This document shows, piece after piece, positions 38,616 to 52,100 of a stretch of 64,000 bases of DNA. The number at the start of each line of letters is the position of its first letter. Within the stretch, counting starts at the first letter, position 1. The notes below the pieces were generated by a model, which saw only the letters and a program-made list of their open reading frames with translations, did not search any database and was not told where the DNA came from. The stretch is from Ceratodon purpureus (taxonomy: Eukaryota; Streptophyta; Bryopsida; Pseudoditrichales; Ditrichaceae). The stretch is taken from assembly GCA_014871385.1 (NCBI GenBank), contig CM026426.1, positions 19,044,270 to 19,108,269 on the forward strand. Direction: 5' to 3'. A program made the position numbers and the translations under genes.

Positions 38616-39216
38616 CTACCGACCGCATAAAGCGGCGCTTTAATAGGTGCTTACATCGTCGGAATTCAGAGTCTTAGACTTAGAGTAGGCTTACGGTGTC
38701 CGCTCTCAAACGTTTCCAAGTACTAAGTGAGACACTGCTAATACATTATGAATTGAAACAATCGCAAACATACAACAACCAGAAATGAATGAGATGTACT
38801 CATGATCGGAGAAAACTAAAGAGAAGACGTACAAGAGAAACGGCGCAATACAGCTTCCGCCCAGAAAACAACCACCTCCAAGTGAGCGCCGAGAGCTCCT
38901 ACACGCGAGAGAAGCAAGTGAGTAGAGAAAAGACTTCGAGCGGGGACGATTCCAGAGGTCATTCTCTAACGTGTGACCGTTTTCATGCCGCTTGAGTTTT
39001 GAAAATAGGCGGGAATCATGCATGACCATTCGTCCCTCCACATTTCGGGGTGTGAGAATGCGCGGGAATTACTACTTTCCATACTTCTCGGCCCTTTAGA
39101 TAGATGCAGATGCGAAATATTTGGTGCATTAATTGTATCAAATGGGATGGGTTGGAAGTCGCTATAGCGCCTGACAAAATGTTGACTTTTGGCCTCGAAC
39201 TTTTCCTCGTCTATCA

Positions 39217-39303
39217 GGGTTCAGGATTTAGGGTATAGGGTTCAGGGTTAAGGGTTTAGGGTCTTAGGTCCAGGGTTAAGGGTTAGGGTATAGGGTTAAG
39301 GCA
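39217..39303. repeat. Degenerate plant-type telomere-like repeat
   Basis: A run of TTTAGGG, TTCAGGG, TATAGGG and TTAAGGG words covers about 85 bp. It is interstitial and degenerate, not a chromosome end. Confidence 0.7.
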
Positions 39304-39799
39304 TTTCTAGGGACATTAAATATCTCGTATACGGAATAAAATAAAATCGAAATTTTTTTAAACCTATTTGAATTTCGTGAGTAAGGTTCATACAGGGAAG
39401 TATATCGTTGCAAATATTCATACCTCCATGTAGTAGAGTATGTATTTTTGCTCAATGTCATTATTATATATGATGTATGAAATCAAATCATTGTATGTGA
39501 GTTCATGAATAGTGCTTGATAGACCTAGGTAGATATATTTTTAGATGTAGAATTATTTATTTATTCTACATATTTAGTCAGATATAATTATCATGTATAT
39601 ATGTTCATGTACTTTTATTTATGTCTCTATTTATTTCATAATGTCACTACTGCAATTGTGGTCCAAGAACACTGCAATTTACAGCAGTCACTACACTCAG
39701 AACTGGTGTATAAACGGAGGTTTACTGATCGAGGGCTCTAGTGTAACTCGGCACTGACACAGAATTTCCTGTTGAGCTAAAAATGAGTTAAGCTATGAT

Positions 39800-39960
39800 T
39801 GAAATCACGGCGCAGGTTGCGTGGTAAACGTGGGACCGCTTTGACAGGCTGGCTCACGCGGGTTCGAAGCCACGGGGGCACTCTGTAAATAGGATCCTCT
39901 AGTGGAACCGGTTTGCTTGCAGCCGGGTATGCACTCAACAGTTTTTTTTCTTTATGTATG
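39800..39960 (+). mobile_element. Possible tRNA-derived SINE
   Basis: An A-box-like TGCGTGGTAAACGTGG (39818-39833) and a consensus B box GGTTCGAAGCC (39861-39871) are spaced as in RNA polymerase III promoters, and a T-rich stretch follows near 39940. The arms do not fold into a proper tRNA cloverleaf, so a real tRNA gene is unlikely. Only one copy is visible here. Confidence 0.4.
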
Positions 39961-40700
39961 ACCGCCTGGTATGTATCCGAGGTGTATATTCGGCGTAATG
40001 TTGTCTATACCCGTGGGTGGGAAAACCGGATCCAGTAAGAGGCGGACGTGATGCAGAATCCATAGACGTCGGGTATATGCGTGGTCTGGGATATTCTTTG
40101 TTGGCGGATATGTGGACGGTACTGATATCCTAGATCACGGGTATCAAACACATGCGAATTGATTCAAATAGGTCCGACATATTTAACAAATTTTTGAATG
40201 TACTGAATAGTCGGTGCGGGTGGATCCGGATGTGAGGATCGGTATCTCCACTGTCGGTGTCTGTGGTAGAATAAGTTATTTGAGGAGTGTTTGACGTCCA
40301 AGATTGGCCCGGTGGTTTCAATCTAATTTGGTATCAGGTTCAATTGACGTCGATGAATTGGGTGGAATCTCTTATCAGACTGGTTGGACATGGACAAATC
40401 GGAAATCTTGCATGGAGTTCATTGGACAATGGCCTTGCATCACATTGCAAATAAAGTCGGGAATGAATAAACTCGCATTACAAATAAGGTGGATGGTGAA
40501 CTGGCAGCAAGTAGGTGCCACATGCGTTCACCACGCAGATATCATTAATTAGTGAAGTTACAATAGCGGAAAGTCATGGCCCTCACTGGACATTTGCAAC
40601 TAGATGATTCAGTATAATCCAATATTGAACACATCATGACGGACGTCTTGGAACTGAGTGCGGTTGGCGATGGTGAATTCAGGGCTTGAATGATACCAAG
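39961..40700. other. Stretch without a supported gene
   Basis: A short plus-strand open frame (40304-40552) has no recognisable domain and no clear promoter. TTTGGTATCAGGTTC near 40329 resembles a primer-binding site, but nothing else supports an element. Confidence 0.3.
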
Positions 40701-40716
40701 TGGCGAGATGACCACA

Positions 40717-43565
40717 TCACACTCTTGTGGCGTCCCTGGGCCGGGGGCAATGCGGATTCCATAAGGCAGCAACCCACTTCTGGCTCCGGGAATAATAACG
40801 GGACTGAGTGTCAGAAGAGTCGTTGTACCTGAATCCATTGGTGCCCTTCAGAGCACTGGGAACCAAGTTTGGTAGACTTGGTTCTCCATGCCACACCTGC
40901 TTTGCCTTGTGCCACTGCGATGAGGGGAAACTTGTCGTGAAGGATCCAGACTAATTTCCCAACCGAAATGGGATCGCATCCTTCGTCTCTGGGGACTATC
41001 GGTTCAGGTGGAGCTTTCGTGCACAACGTCGTAGTTTTGTCCTTCTTCCTCCCACGTGTTTCGTTAGGTACGATCACCGGTGGCTGACTGCGGCGAGGAG
41101 GTGTCGGTTCAAAATCGGAAGAATCCCAGTCGGCGGCGGATGGCAATAAAATCCCCATCATTGTCTTTGCGCCTTCCATCACCTCTGTGCCAGCACTATC
41201 GTTGGGTTGGGCCGCATATCCACACGCGGCTATGTCCACGGGCGGTTCGTGGTTCACCGTCTTGGTGTGAGCGCGAGATGAATCGTCTACAGGCTGCATC
41301 GGCGATGCAGGTGCCATGGGCGGATGCTCTCCCGTGATGTTGAGCGCAGCCAATGATTCAGTGGCTACAATAGGTGTGTTGTTCGCAATGTGAGAGTTCA
41401 TCTGTACCGCCGCGGTCTTCGTCAAAAATTGTTCATGAGGATTAGTCGCTGTGGTGGTTACGACTGATTGCGGTGAGAGGATGACTGTCTTGTCGCTAGG
41501 TGATGGAGACATTGAGAAAAAGGGATCCTATGATTAATAAACGAAGGGACATGACATATAAAGGATGTATTCACGAGTGTCTAATAAATACTAAATTTGA
41601 TAGGAATTGTGCTTACATGATTTCGCTGGTGATGCGTGACTTGGTTCGCGGTGAAGGCAAGGAATATTGTCCACCTCTTTTGTGGCGGCAGCTAATCTCT
41701 TGATCATGGCAATTAACTCCTGCATTGCGGAGCACGTGCTACTTACGTCCGCTTGAATGAAATCGAGTCGGCTTCCCATGGCTATGTTAGGGTCCTCTGC
41801 TTTGATCAAACGCGATTCCAACATCTCTAAACGATCCCTCTCCTGGGCTTGTATATCGTTGAAGAAGAGCGTGGACTCATAATTGTTCATCTCGTTACTT
41901 GTTGGTGCACGGTTACAAGGACGTCTTCCATTCGAATCCTGTATGTGGCGACATGGATATGGTGAGCTAGTTAGTATGATTAGGGCTACTACGATATGGA
42001 AGAACTGCAAGATTCTATCAGGTTTAGGGTTGGATGATACTTACCATCGAGTGACGGTACTTGGGTGGATGGGGGTTGGAAGACTCCGTGAACACCAAGT
42101 TATGTCCCATGTTAGCATATTCAGTCTCTGCGTCAAGCAAAGAGTCATGGCCGAGAGAGACAGAGGGTTCAGACTGCATACTGTCATGACTGTTGAAGGG
42201 GGTCTGGGTGGTAAAAGTCATGGCGTCGTAGTCCTGGTGGAGTCAAAGATGAAGATGTATAAGAACTGAGAATGCACAAATATTCTTGCATGTTTATAGT
42301 TTGAAAAAAAAAAGGTGACACACTGAAATGATCACGACTACTAACGTTCAAGATAAATGAGTGGATGGTAGAGGGTACACGATTACCGGGCTACCGAGGC
42401 GTGACATAGGATCAGCTACATTATCTTCAGGAAAATCCAAGTAATCTTCTGGATCTTCGTCACGTCTTGTGCGTTTCTGGGACGGTGAGTCATCGCTATA
42501 CGGCAGGCTTCCACTGGATGACGCACCCACGCGTGAGCGTTTCTCTTTCATGGCCTCGCTCTCCCTTCTACCCACGTCGCTTCTCCAATATTTGTCGAGC
42601 ACTGCGAACGCTTCATCCGGACAGTCCTCATGCTTTTGGTGGTTGTTCTCAATCCAAAATTTCTTCCATTTCGACCTGTCGTTACTAATAAATCCAGCCA
42701 CGTACTCTGCAACGACGTCCTCTCTCACAGGCACATCGAACGTGAACATCTCATCCAACTCGTGTTGAATGGTGGTTAAACTCCACTTCCAGGATACGGG
42801 ATGCTTCTTGTGTTCCCGGATAGACCAGTCGAGCGTCCGTTTTGCAATGGCTCGCACAGCCCGATGCCATTTTGTTCGCTGGCCAATGATATCACCTGAT
42901 GGAGTTGTCGCAATTGGGAAACAGGCTTGTCTGCCCGCCGCATGTGGAGCTCGCATCTCCCCGTAACCAATGTTGTCGAGTTGTCGACTTTGGCGGCGGG
43001 CTGCATTTGCAGTGTCGCGCTGTGCAGCACAAGGTATGTGGCGTGGACGCTGAGCCGCGACGACAAGGGCACAAGAGTCCGCAACAGAAGGTGGGGAAGT
43101 ACGAGGTTGCGAAATGCAAGGAGCAGGTTCGGAAACACAGTGTCTAGCAGGTTCTGGATTACTGGATTGTTGCAGGGACGGCGGAGTGCTTACCCCGGTG
43201 GATGGAGCGCCATGGGAGACGCGAGGGCGAATGGGGAGTGTCCCCCATCGAGGCGCAGAGGAGTTGGCTCGCGAACAATGCAGCGTGTTTGCATGCTGGC
43301 TTTGGCCGCGAAAATCAGCTCCACCGTTATGATGAGGAGGAGACGCGATATTGCTGTGTGGAGGTGCCTGTACAGAAGACAAACGGCGAGTGTTAGGTAG
43401 AGTATATACAATGTATGTACAATACCAAGTGCAACACAGAAAAGCTTCATGTAGGATGGAATCAGAGATTACTATGACTACATAATGTGTATAACACATG
43501 GGCCAAGATCGCACCTGGTTGTGTCGTCCAGCGGGCGCTCGATTAACGTAGGCAGCTGACTCCAT
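40717..43565 (-). CDS. En/Spm-like (Transposase_24-type) protein, at least five exons
   Basis: Proposed exons are 43565-43515 (MESAAYVNRAPAG), 43367-42387, 42233-42045, 41938-41617 and about 41512-40717. Most junctions have good GT-AG sites, for example CAACCAG|GTGCGA, TGTACAG|GCACC, TCGATG|GTAAGT and CATACAG|GATTCG. Exon 2 holds a Pro/Ser-rich region and then a Trp-rich domain (WKKFWIENNHQKHEDCPDEA, YWRSDVGRRESEAMKEKRS) resembling the plant Transposase_24 domain of En/Spm-related elements. Exon 4 is coiled coil (RDRLEMLESRLIKAED). The last exon is Pro/Ser-rich with a C-terminal VWILHDKFPLIAVAQGKA block, as in the same plant family. It then needs a frame change near 40830 to end at TGA 40719-40717 (SRSQKWVAALWNPHC). 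The boundaries of the last exon are uncertain. It could be a domesticated host gene or an element relic. Confidence 0.45.
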
Positions 43566-43683
43566 ACCCGCCCGCCAAAACATGCTTGCAAACTGAGGAA
43601 AAGATATGGCGTGACAATAGAAAGGATCGGTACACTGCTGAAGTCTCTTGAAGTTATGGTGCACCCATAAGAAAGACGGTGAG

Positions 43684-44429
43684 TATGGGGGGAAGCACAA
43701 TAAAGTGAACCACAAAAGTGCTTATCTTTTTTCCAATTTCAGCCCCTTCTGTAAAGACTAGAGAAAGTGGGACTTACGATATGTTGATGCAAAATTAAGT
43801 TTGGGATACGGAAAGTAGACTTGATCTTCTTCAACTTCCCAAAGTTGCGAGAAAAGATATTGAGTTTACAATGGAAAACGAAGACGTCAAAGTCAGGCAA
43901 AGTGAATGGTCGTCATTTAGAAAAGTGAACATAACGGTTTAGGGTTTTGTCCAAAATCACTTTTAATTTCGCGGTGCACTCTATATGTTTAAGAAGTATT
44001 CTAAAATAGTCAATTAATATACTCATTGATTGGTTTAGGGTTCCAAAAGTACCGCAAGGATACTTTTTAAGAGGGTCACTTCCACGGTACTTTTTGTGCG
44101 TTTTTTTTCACCGAACATTGTTTTTCAAATTGAAAAAAACATCCTCTAAAGACAATAGATGGCTCCAAATGAAGAAATTAAGACTTTGGAAAAGTTCATT
44201 TTCATGAATTAGATCTAGTGGTCAAATTAAGTTTCAATTGAAGATATTCTTTCTATGAAGATGTATATAAGATACCTTATGACACCCTAGAAAGTGACTA
44301 AAATGCTCAAAAACTACACCAAAATGCTCAAAATCAGCTTTGAGCCTTAAAAAACAGCACACTTCATATTCACTTGTTGGTGGTCACATTTTGCACTTTG
44401 TGGTCCACTTTATTGTGCTCTCCCCCGTA
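43684..44429. mobile_element. MITE of about 740 bp
   Basis: Left end TGGGGGGAAGCACAATAAAG and, reversed, right end CGGGGGAGAGCACAATAAAG continue as inverted repeats of about 37 bp (through GTGAACCACAAAAGTGC and GTGGACCACAAAGTGC). A TA lies at each outer edge and could be a 2-bp target duplication, which would fit a Tc1/mariner-type MITE. The inside is AT-rich and non-coding. Confidence 0.65.
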
Positions 44430-46975
44430 TATATTCCCGGTGGAGGAGCTGTCTGTGCTGCTACATGCCTCTAGGGTTTCCATCATTAAAACAACTATAG
44501 CATCTAAATCAGAGAGCCGGGAGAACGCGCCGCAGAGTCACTGTGGGATCATACCCACCCAGGCCAGATGGAGGCGGCGCCGGTAACAATGTAGCAAGCA
44601 TTAGGTTTCAAATTGCCCTACTTGGATCTGTACGAGGTTGTGAAAGCATGAGGGCGTGATGAACGAGGCTCTGATATACTCATTGTAAACACATGGATTG
44701 GTGAAGGCCGTGTAAACTAACCAAATCGGCGTGCGTGTTCCTCCCTTTGAGTTTGGAGGGAGTGCCATCACCGTCGCCTGTCTTTTACGCCGCATTCCAA
44801 CGAGACAAATACCCACCACTATCGCATGAAAAGAACGAGGCAGGAATTGTGCATAGCAAAGAGACACAAAGAGAACGTTGCGAGATGGGTAGCAAGGATA
44901 CGCTGATGTGCTCGGGGGGCCTGCGTAGACAGAGGGGTTCAAGCAAAAACCGGAGTTTGGGAGGATAGTCGCGTCTTCTAGATCTCGATGGAGTCGAGAT
45001 CAGAAAGGGTTTAGGGGAAGGACTGTGCTTTTTTTGTCGGAACTTATATGGAGAGTTATGATGACGTGTCAAGAAACCTGATTTGGAATGGAATTGTCAG
45101 CCATACGGTGGGTGCAATTCCATATTTGGTTATTTTTAAAGACCCGAGGCATAAAATTGTACAGGAAAGTGCCCATGCAGGCGGCTGGTATTCTCGGATC
45201 ATGGAAAGGTTGATAGACATGCTTGTTATATTACCTTCAAATGAAGGATCTTTACGTGAAAGGACCAATTAATTTGCAGACAAGAATGAAACGCGTTTGG
45301 ACCAAAGGAATGGACTAGAACAAACTTGAAGAGATCGTCAAGACGATCGGGAGTACAAGAAGACAGTGCTGCGGAGTCATTGAGGTGTGCAAAAAGTGGA
45401 CGTTCAAGGCGACACACCAAATGATCGAGAGAAAATTACAGTGGACGAACATGCACACTCGAACTTGTACTCTGACAATCCACTCAACGGTCGTGGCTAG
45501 CTGCCTAACTTCACTAATGCTGATCAAGGCCGTAGCTGGGTGTACTGTAGATCCGAGGTGAAAGCATGTCCTCCGCAGTCCGCTGTGATTGTCTGCATAG
45601 CCTATGTCCGCTTTATCAACTTTACGAGCACGGTCGCTCAGACTATCCATCTGCATCTACACGCGCAATTGGCGAAACCACCTGCACAGACCTTGCTACA
45701 GCGTAAACACTACGCACTCTCACCTCAATCACTCCGAGAGAACTCACCGCGGCCGTGACAAGGTGAGTTTATGTGTTGAAAGACCCTCACGTGGAATGGA
45801 CCGGAACGAGAGGGACTTCGGCTACTAAACAATGTACAGATAAGACAACAACACCTATGAACGCACCAATCGAAGGGCGGATCAAGAATAAACTCTAATC
45901 TGGGAGTAGAATGATCAGACCTGGAAAATCGCCTTGCTAGATTTCAGCTACTAAACTATGTGCTATTTGTGGAGGCCATCTTGAATTTCGAACTGTGAAA
46001 TGTGCAGAAATAATGCGACTATGTGCACGTCGTTGATTTGTCCTTTTGGCCACATGGCTACAATGTGCAATACGATCGACCAATGGCGCCATGGAGATGT
46101 TTGAGATCATTGCAGATGGCTGTTCACTACACTGGCCAACGGATCCGCGACTGTTGAGTACACAACAGAGCTGGGTAATTTAGCAGATTCTTTTAATATG
46201 CGTGGCGGCGGGTTACGAGATCGGCGCTAACTTGGACTGTCGTCGTCTTCTCTGGAATTGTCGAATGGCGATCCAATCGCGTGGACAATGGACATCCTTC
46301 GGCGCAACATGGACACATTAGGGTTCCGCGTCCTTGTATGGAGCAGCTTGATCGCCATGCCATAAGGCTGTCTCCTGGTCGCGTCGTTGTATGAGGACTC
46401 CCGCGACACTTGGATCCGTGGCTACGAGGAGGAACCGACAGCAGGTACGTACAGTATGCTAGTCGTTCCAAGGTTCCATTTCCGATGTTGTCTGCTACCG
46501 TGACTCCAGTGATGATTTAGCAATAACGCTACTCTGTACCCGGAGCGGCAAACGTGACACCTTTCAATAGAACTTGCGTTGGCATGGATCATCTTTTTTT
46601 TCGCAGCTGTACTTGAGATCAAAGTAGTAGTCTGCTTGGCGAGCGCACTGAAATCCTAATGTCATCTGTCTCTACTACTCCTTCGTAGTTTGTTGTCAAC
46701 CTGACTCCAATTTCTCCATCCGCATCATGTAATTCTTCGGCTCCAGCGTGGAATTTTCTCCTCTATGTTTTTCTTTTCCTATTTCACGAATAGTGCGAGG
46801 TCCTCGTAGAGCTACATGTCCAAGGTCTTGAGAGGTTGCGTTTTTTTTATTTCCAGGTGTCTCAACCTGTCTACATCGAACTGTGTCCGCATAGTCGATT
46901 GAAATCGTGTCACAACTAGTCAGAGGAGCACGGTGGGGATATCTGTAGAATCTTCAAGTCTTCTTTATTTTTTAA
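44430..46975. other. Stretch without a supported gene
   Basis: Several short open frames occur on both strands, but none has a domain, a convincing splice pattern or a promoter. I see no repeat structure here. Confidence 0.4.
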
Positions 46976-46982
46976 ATTCGTT

Positions 46983-46989
46983 TATATAA
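46983..46989 (+). promoter_or_regulatory. TATA box before the 47.0-kb gene
   Basis: TATATAA lies about 55 bp upstream of the ATG at 47043, a normal distance. The CGCGCCCG array and shared leader seen at other plus-strand genes are absent here. Confidence 0.45.
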
Positions 46990-47042
46990 CCGTGTGTGAG
47001 GCTGGGGTGCTGCTAGGGTTTATATTGGAAGAAGGAGCAGCT

Positions 47043-47547
47043 ATGGAAGGGAGGGCTCGACTGCCAATAGGCGACCCAATTCGGGTTCAAGCACGGGACG
47101 CGAAGGTTCTCTACAGGGAAGAAGCTGTATGTGGGATGACGGCTCAAACGTCGGCAAGATGCCCATGCAACATTTGCATGGGTGAAGTTTACAGCAAGCG
47201 GAGATTGGAGATGATCAGGAAGCATCTTGAAGATGTGGGTCGGTATCCATTCCTGCGAGGACGAACCAGGGTGAGTTTCAAATTTCCCAAATGGATCTTA
47301 TGCAGTCTACCCTATTTATCTTGTCAATATTGTCATGTCGTCTACATGGTTTCTAACATCGCATATACAGGGGTGGCTGGGGACAGAGGATTCGTCAGAC
47401 CACAAATGGGAAGCGGAAATTCGAGCTGACTATGGAGTCCAGGGGAGGGGTCACTTACGAGCGGCAGCAACGCAACTAGTCGAAGGCCGGGGAAAGTTCG
47501 TATGTGAGCGGAGAGCGGAGAGCACAGAATGGAGAGCACAGAATTGA
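47043..47547 (+). CDS. Cys-containing transposase-associated-like protein, two exons
   Basis: Exon 1 is 47043-47270 and ends at CCAGG|GTGAGT. Exon 2 is 47371-47547, starts after GCATATACAG and ends with TGA. The start chosen is the ATG that follows the TATA box. The product is about 134 aa. Its middle (ARCPCNICMGEVYSKRRLEM, HLEDVGRYPFLRG) has the C-P-C-x2-C...HL...G layout of the transposase-associated domain found in En/Spm-type plant elements. The assignment is by pattern only. No partner transposase follows directly. Confidence 0.4.
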
Positions 47548-48244
47548 CAATTAGCAAAATTTTCAAAAGCAAAGTAGACCCTATAACCATGGAAAATTAC
47601 TAAATTAAGGCTTGATTTTATTACTTTTTTTAGGAAAAGAGTATATTACCGTGGAAATCAGGGTTATCTCTGGTAAGAATTTATTACGTTTCTTCTCTAA
47701 GATACAAATTAGGGCTGATGTCATGATGACGTCATGCATATATTTTGTTGGATTTGTCATGGGTTTAGGCAAGATACAATGACCATGCGTTAAGTTTTAG
47801 ATCAAACAAATAATTCTTTCATAGGATTATGTAAATGCACAAGGAAGAAAACAAATTTGAAAGAACATAAAGGAGGCAAGGTTTGAAAACTTCCTGGAAT
47901 ATTTCAAAATTCGTGTAAAATATCTTAACTGGTGAAACCAAGATATACCTTCTTAGAGTCCTTGTCTTCATCGAAGATTACTCTCTCTTCCTAGACAGCG
48001 AAGCATCTTCATTTGAGTGATACAAGTAGGAGATTTTCATCATAAAAGAGCACTTGGTAAGCTGGGTTCCAGTTGAGGAGGTCACTCTTGGTTTCTTGAG
48101 CTTGTTCCTAGGTGCCGTATTAGGATAGTGACACAGTCCTTGGCATTCTGTGCTGTATGCGAAGGTAGCGATGGAGTTCCGGGGGGTCAATCTGTAGGCT
48201 TATGTGGAACGTTTTAAGACTACAAGAATTCAGTGTGTTGCGCG

Positions 48245-48616
48245 ATGCCGAAGGTGTGTAATGCAAGATCGAGGAGGACGAGAGCGGCTGTAATTTTGCC
48301 CCCAAAGGCACCGGCGAGTTATCAGGAGCTACCGCCCTGGCTGTTGGAGGTGGAGCGCACTAGAGAACGAGGCATGGACCTGCCACCGTTTAGGCACATC
48401 GGAAGCCTCCATGTTGGTGAAGGTGAATGGCGTTGGACAGTGCTTTGTACCAATGAGCTTCTCCGTATTATGGAGTTGTCTCTAATCCCGTATCCCTTGC
48501 TATCGAACGTCGATGAGAATCCAGTTGTTCAGCTGCCCGAAGTGATCATATCGGATGGCGAAACTTGCTGGTTTGATATGGACAAGAGCTGGACTGTATA
48601 TCCTCCGAAGGATTAG
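48245..48616 (+). CDS. Unknown small protein (about 123 aa)
   Basis: An open frame starts at ATG 48245 (MPKVCNARSRRTRAAV) and ends at TAG 48614-48616. It has a basic N-terminus and then a well-formed globular segment (GEGEWRWTVLCTNELLRIME, YPLLSNVDENPVVQLPEV). I do not recognise the family. It may be a terminal exon of a longer gene, because no promoter is evident in front of it. Confidence 0.35.
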   Translation: MPKVCNARSRRTRAAVILPPKAPASYQELPPWLLEVERTRERGMDLPPFRHIGSLHVGEGEWRWTVLCTNELLRIMELSLIPYPLLSNVDENPVVQLPEVIISDGETCWFDMDKSWTVYPPKD

Positions 48617-49130
48617 TACTGTGAAGTCTAGTGGGGTGTTCGAATACATTCCTTTAGATTTGGTCCCTTATTGGATCTAGATACGAGTATTCCAGCACGA
48701 TGGTTTTAGATAATTTAGACGATTCTAGGAAAAAGACAACTCGAAACCAACTAAAAGAAATGGTCTATAAAGTTCGTGGAATATTTCAGAGTTCGTGTAC
48801 AATAATGGAGTAGCAGAAACCAAGATGTACACCAAGTCAAGAGTAGGTAACATGGCTATGGAAATGTGGGATTTTGAATGATTAAAATATAAATTACAGC
48901 GCAATTTAAATTTTGAGCCTTTCTTTTGTAACATTTCATTCTTCATATTAAATTTTGAGGATTACAGTTGTGACATTCCATCCTTTACCAACACGGAGAG
49001 GAATTGGAAATGAGAATCATAACAAATTTAGGTTTAGGGTAGTAGAGTAGACGACGGAATAGGCAATGAACTCCAATTAAATCAAATCAAATCAAATGAA
49101 AACAATGAAAGACCGAAGCCTCCTTCTAAC

Positions 49131-52100
49131 TCAGAACATGCTACAATCGCTACTTCCACTCTCAGAACTAGATGACTCTGAATCTCCTTCTACAGCCTCG
49201 TCATCGACGAATAGAAGGGCTCTGGGATCAAAAGTAGTTGGCCGACTAGGAACATATGTGAGGGCTCCAGATTGAAACGCCTGTGCTAAGTCCTCTGCGT
49301 AGTCCGGAAGTATAAAAGGCTGAATTGGGCTGGAATGAAGACGCCACGATGGAGTGGACACTGATGTTGGCCCACGTGGCGGTGTTGCCGAAACTACTCT
49401 GCAATAGAAAACCGATTGTGGTTAGATTGAATACGTAGAGCTGGAAAGAGAAGTAATGCTTGGAAAATTTGAACAAAAAATAGAAGACTTACACCATTTA
49501 TCAGGTCTTCTTGATCTCTTTGCAGGCGCTTCCTCTGCTGCTGCCGGCCTAGGATGTTTTGGAGGGCCCATGGCAGATGACGTAGCCATATACGGTTTGA
49601 GAAGGGCGTTGAATATGGCTTTGTCCTCCTCACAAGCTATAATATGACGACGAATAGCCTGGCAAGCCTTGAGGGAGGCACCTGAAAACACGTAGCACAG
49701 AAAAGTAGTGAGTCCCTCTGGAGAAAATCAGAGGATTGGAAATGCAGAAACTGTTAATGGAGGAATACCTGTTCCTGCCGACCACTCGAAGACTATGTCA
49801 CCGGGCTTGGTCATCTCCTCAATGATGCCCTGCATCATCTCAGGGGCTTTCTCCCTCGGGCCTCTCCACGGCACCTCCCCATTCATGAGCTGCGAGTCTG
49901 CATCGGTGAAGTTGAGAATGGCATCACTCTCCGTAATGTGGAGGTCGTTGTAAACGACATCGGATTTCTTCGTTTGAAAAGAAAACTTGGATGGGGGAGA
50001 ACCACCACGAATGAAGACGCGCACCCAGAATCGAAGAGACTGCGAGAAACAAAAATATGTGAGTGTAATTAAAAAGAAAACTTAGTAGAATGCAAAGACA
50101 AGCAAAGATTATGATGTACATACCAAGGAGCCGGGCATCGTTGGGTGAGCCAAGCCTAGTGCATTGAAGCCCCACCAGTCTCGGTGCTGCACGAAGCCAT
50201 TAGCAGCAGCCACTTCGGAAATCTTCGTAGCCAGACGTTGGTCGTTGTTGTGGATGATGCAGAGAGCACCATCAAACTACAAGTAATGTCTTGCAAATTC
50301 GAAGAGGTCCTCCAAATAATCCTTGCCGCGTTTGTTCCAAGACGGAGGGACGTAGGTGGGATTGGATACAGTGGGGACCGGAAGATTCTCAGGAACGTCG
50401 ACAATGATCAAGTCGAATCCCAAGTGATTCTCCTCATTGCATCTATCAGGAACTCGGTTCTCGCGGCCTGCCCCAAACTTGAGTAAACAAGAAATCAGAG
50501 TTAGAAATTACAAGTTTTACAGAATATAAGAATTCAAGGGAAAGAATGAAACAACGAATCATACCATTCGAATGATGTCTAGAGCCTTGTTCCATTCGGG
50601 ATCGCCACCAACGTCTTCAAGTTCCTTGTGTTGGGATAGAACCGAGCCCACAGTGGAGTTGATGACATAAACCTGAGAGGAATTGAGAGTTCCAGCGGAA
50701 GAGGTAGTTTGTGGGAATTTCTTGGTTTTCCTCTGCTCAAGGAGACCTCTGGTGACCTCGGAAGCACTGATCGAGGAAGGAGCCGGCGAAGAAGCAGGAG
50801 AAGGCTTCGTAACGACAATACCCGGAGAGGGCTCTGGTGCCTTCTCAGCTGGTGCGGATGACTCCGCACCAGTTTGCTGTGATGCCTCTGACTGAGAACG
50901 CAGAGATTTCAGTCGCCTTCCTCTCCCTCTCTTCGGTGGTGGAGCAGAAGACTGGTCCTGCTCTCCTTCACGACCTTCTGCATCATCCACGGAAGCCTCC
51001 CCTACAACCTCACCCCCATCGTGTAGCATCTTGACTTCCGCCTCCGAGTCGATAGTGAAACCACCAATACAATCAAGATACCAGCATCCAGCATCTAGGT
51101 GAGCAGCTTTGTACCTTTTTATCTGCTGGGGAGAGTACATACACTGGTCCGAGGATGTCTGCGTCCAAAGCTTGAAGTACTTGGGGAGGTGCTGGACGCT
51201 GATGGCCCCCTTCAAAAGAAGCTCTCGTTTGAAGTACCTATGGGAAGACATATAGAAGGTAAGTATAAGAAACAATTGCAATGAAAAATACGAGATGGAA
51301 ATGCGATTAAGTTACTTCAAGTACCGGTATGTAACCCGCTTGACAACTTGAGCGGTTCCAGGGAATTTTGCGAAGTTGGACTTCTTGTCGAAGTGCTTAT
51401 CAACCTTTTTCCCAATGAATGTAGGAAAGGCCTTGTCCCACAACAGAATACGTGAACTCTCGACAAAATCGCTCGGCTGTTGGACATCAGGAAATGCCAT
51501 CCAATTGATGTCGAGGTTCTCCGTTTTGAATATGTCCTCGATTTCGTTGATGACGGCTTCCTCCAACTGTAAAACGAAATTCACATAAGTAGAAACGAGA
51601 AAGAATTCTGTGAGATAATAAAGGAACATGGAATTAGAAAGGTCTTATTATGAAACTTACCCCAGCCCAGAATGAAGCTTTGTTCAACCATGGGTCGAAT
51701 TCGGTGTCCTTGAATTCAGCTGGCAGAAATCTGTAAGACATTCGAGCACTCGGTGATGAGTTCCACCACTTCAACCAACGAGCCTTGTATTTGGCCTCAA
51801 CGGCCGCTGGAACAATCCTCTGAAGCTTTTCGAGCGTCATCTCAGGCTTATTGTTGAGACTGTAATGGCGATTGATCTGCAAGAAGCACCGAAGTTTTAA
51901 AAAGGATTAATAAAGAAATTATTGAAGTCATACGAAACAGTGAATTGAACAATGATCAGTGAGTCACCTCATTGAGGAAGTCGTCACCATTCCTAGGATT
52001 TGCAATTGCCAAGTACTTGGTAAAGTCCTTCTTCTTGATGGCTTCGACCATTCTCTCTGATGCCTCATTCATGACATCCCAAACTGCACTTGCAGACTGC

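Noticed and set aside
39217-39303. Chromosome end
   Set aside because: The TTTAGGG-like words are few, degenerate and internal.
39818-39871. A genuine tRNA gene
   Set aside because: The B box is good, but the T-stem and acceptor stem do not pair, so a SINE-like relic is more likely.
40320-40345. Primer-binding site of a retroelement
   Set aside because: TTTGGTATCAGGTTC is only a short match, with no end repeat or coding region beside it.
44430-46975. Several open frames of 60-113 codons
   Set aside because: No domain, splice pattern, promoter or paralogue supports any of them.
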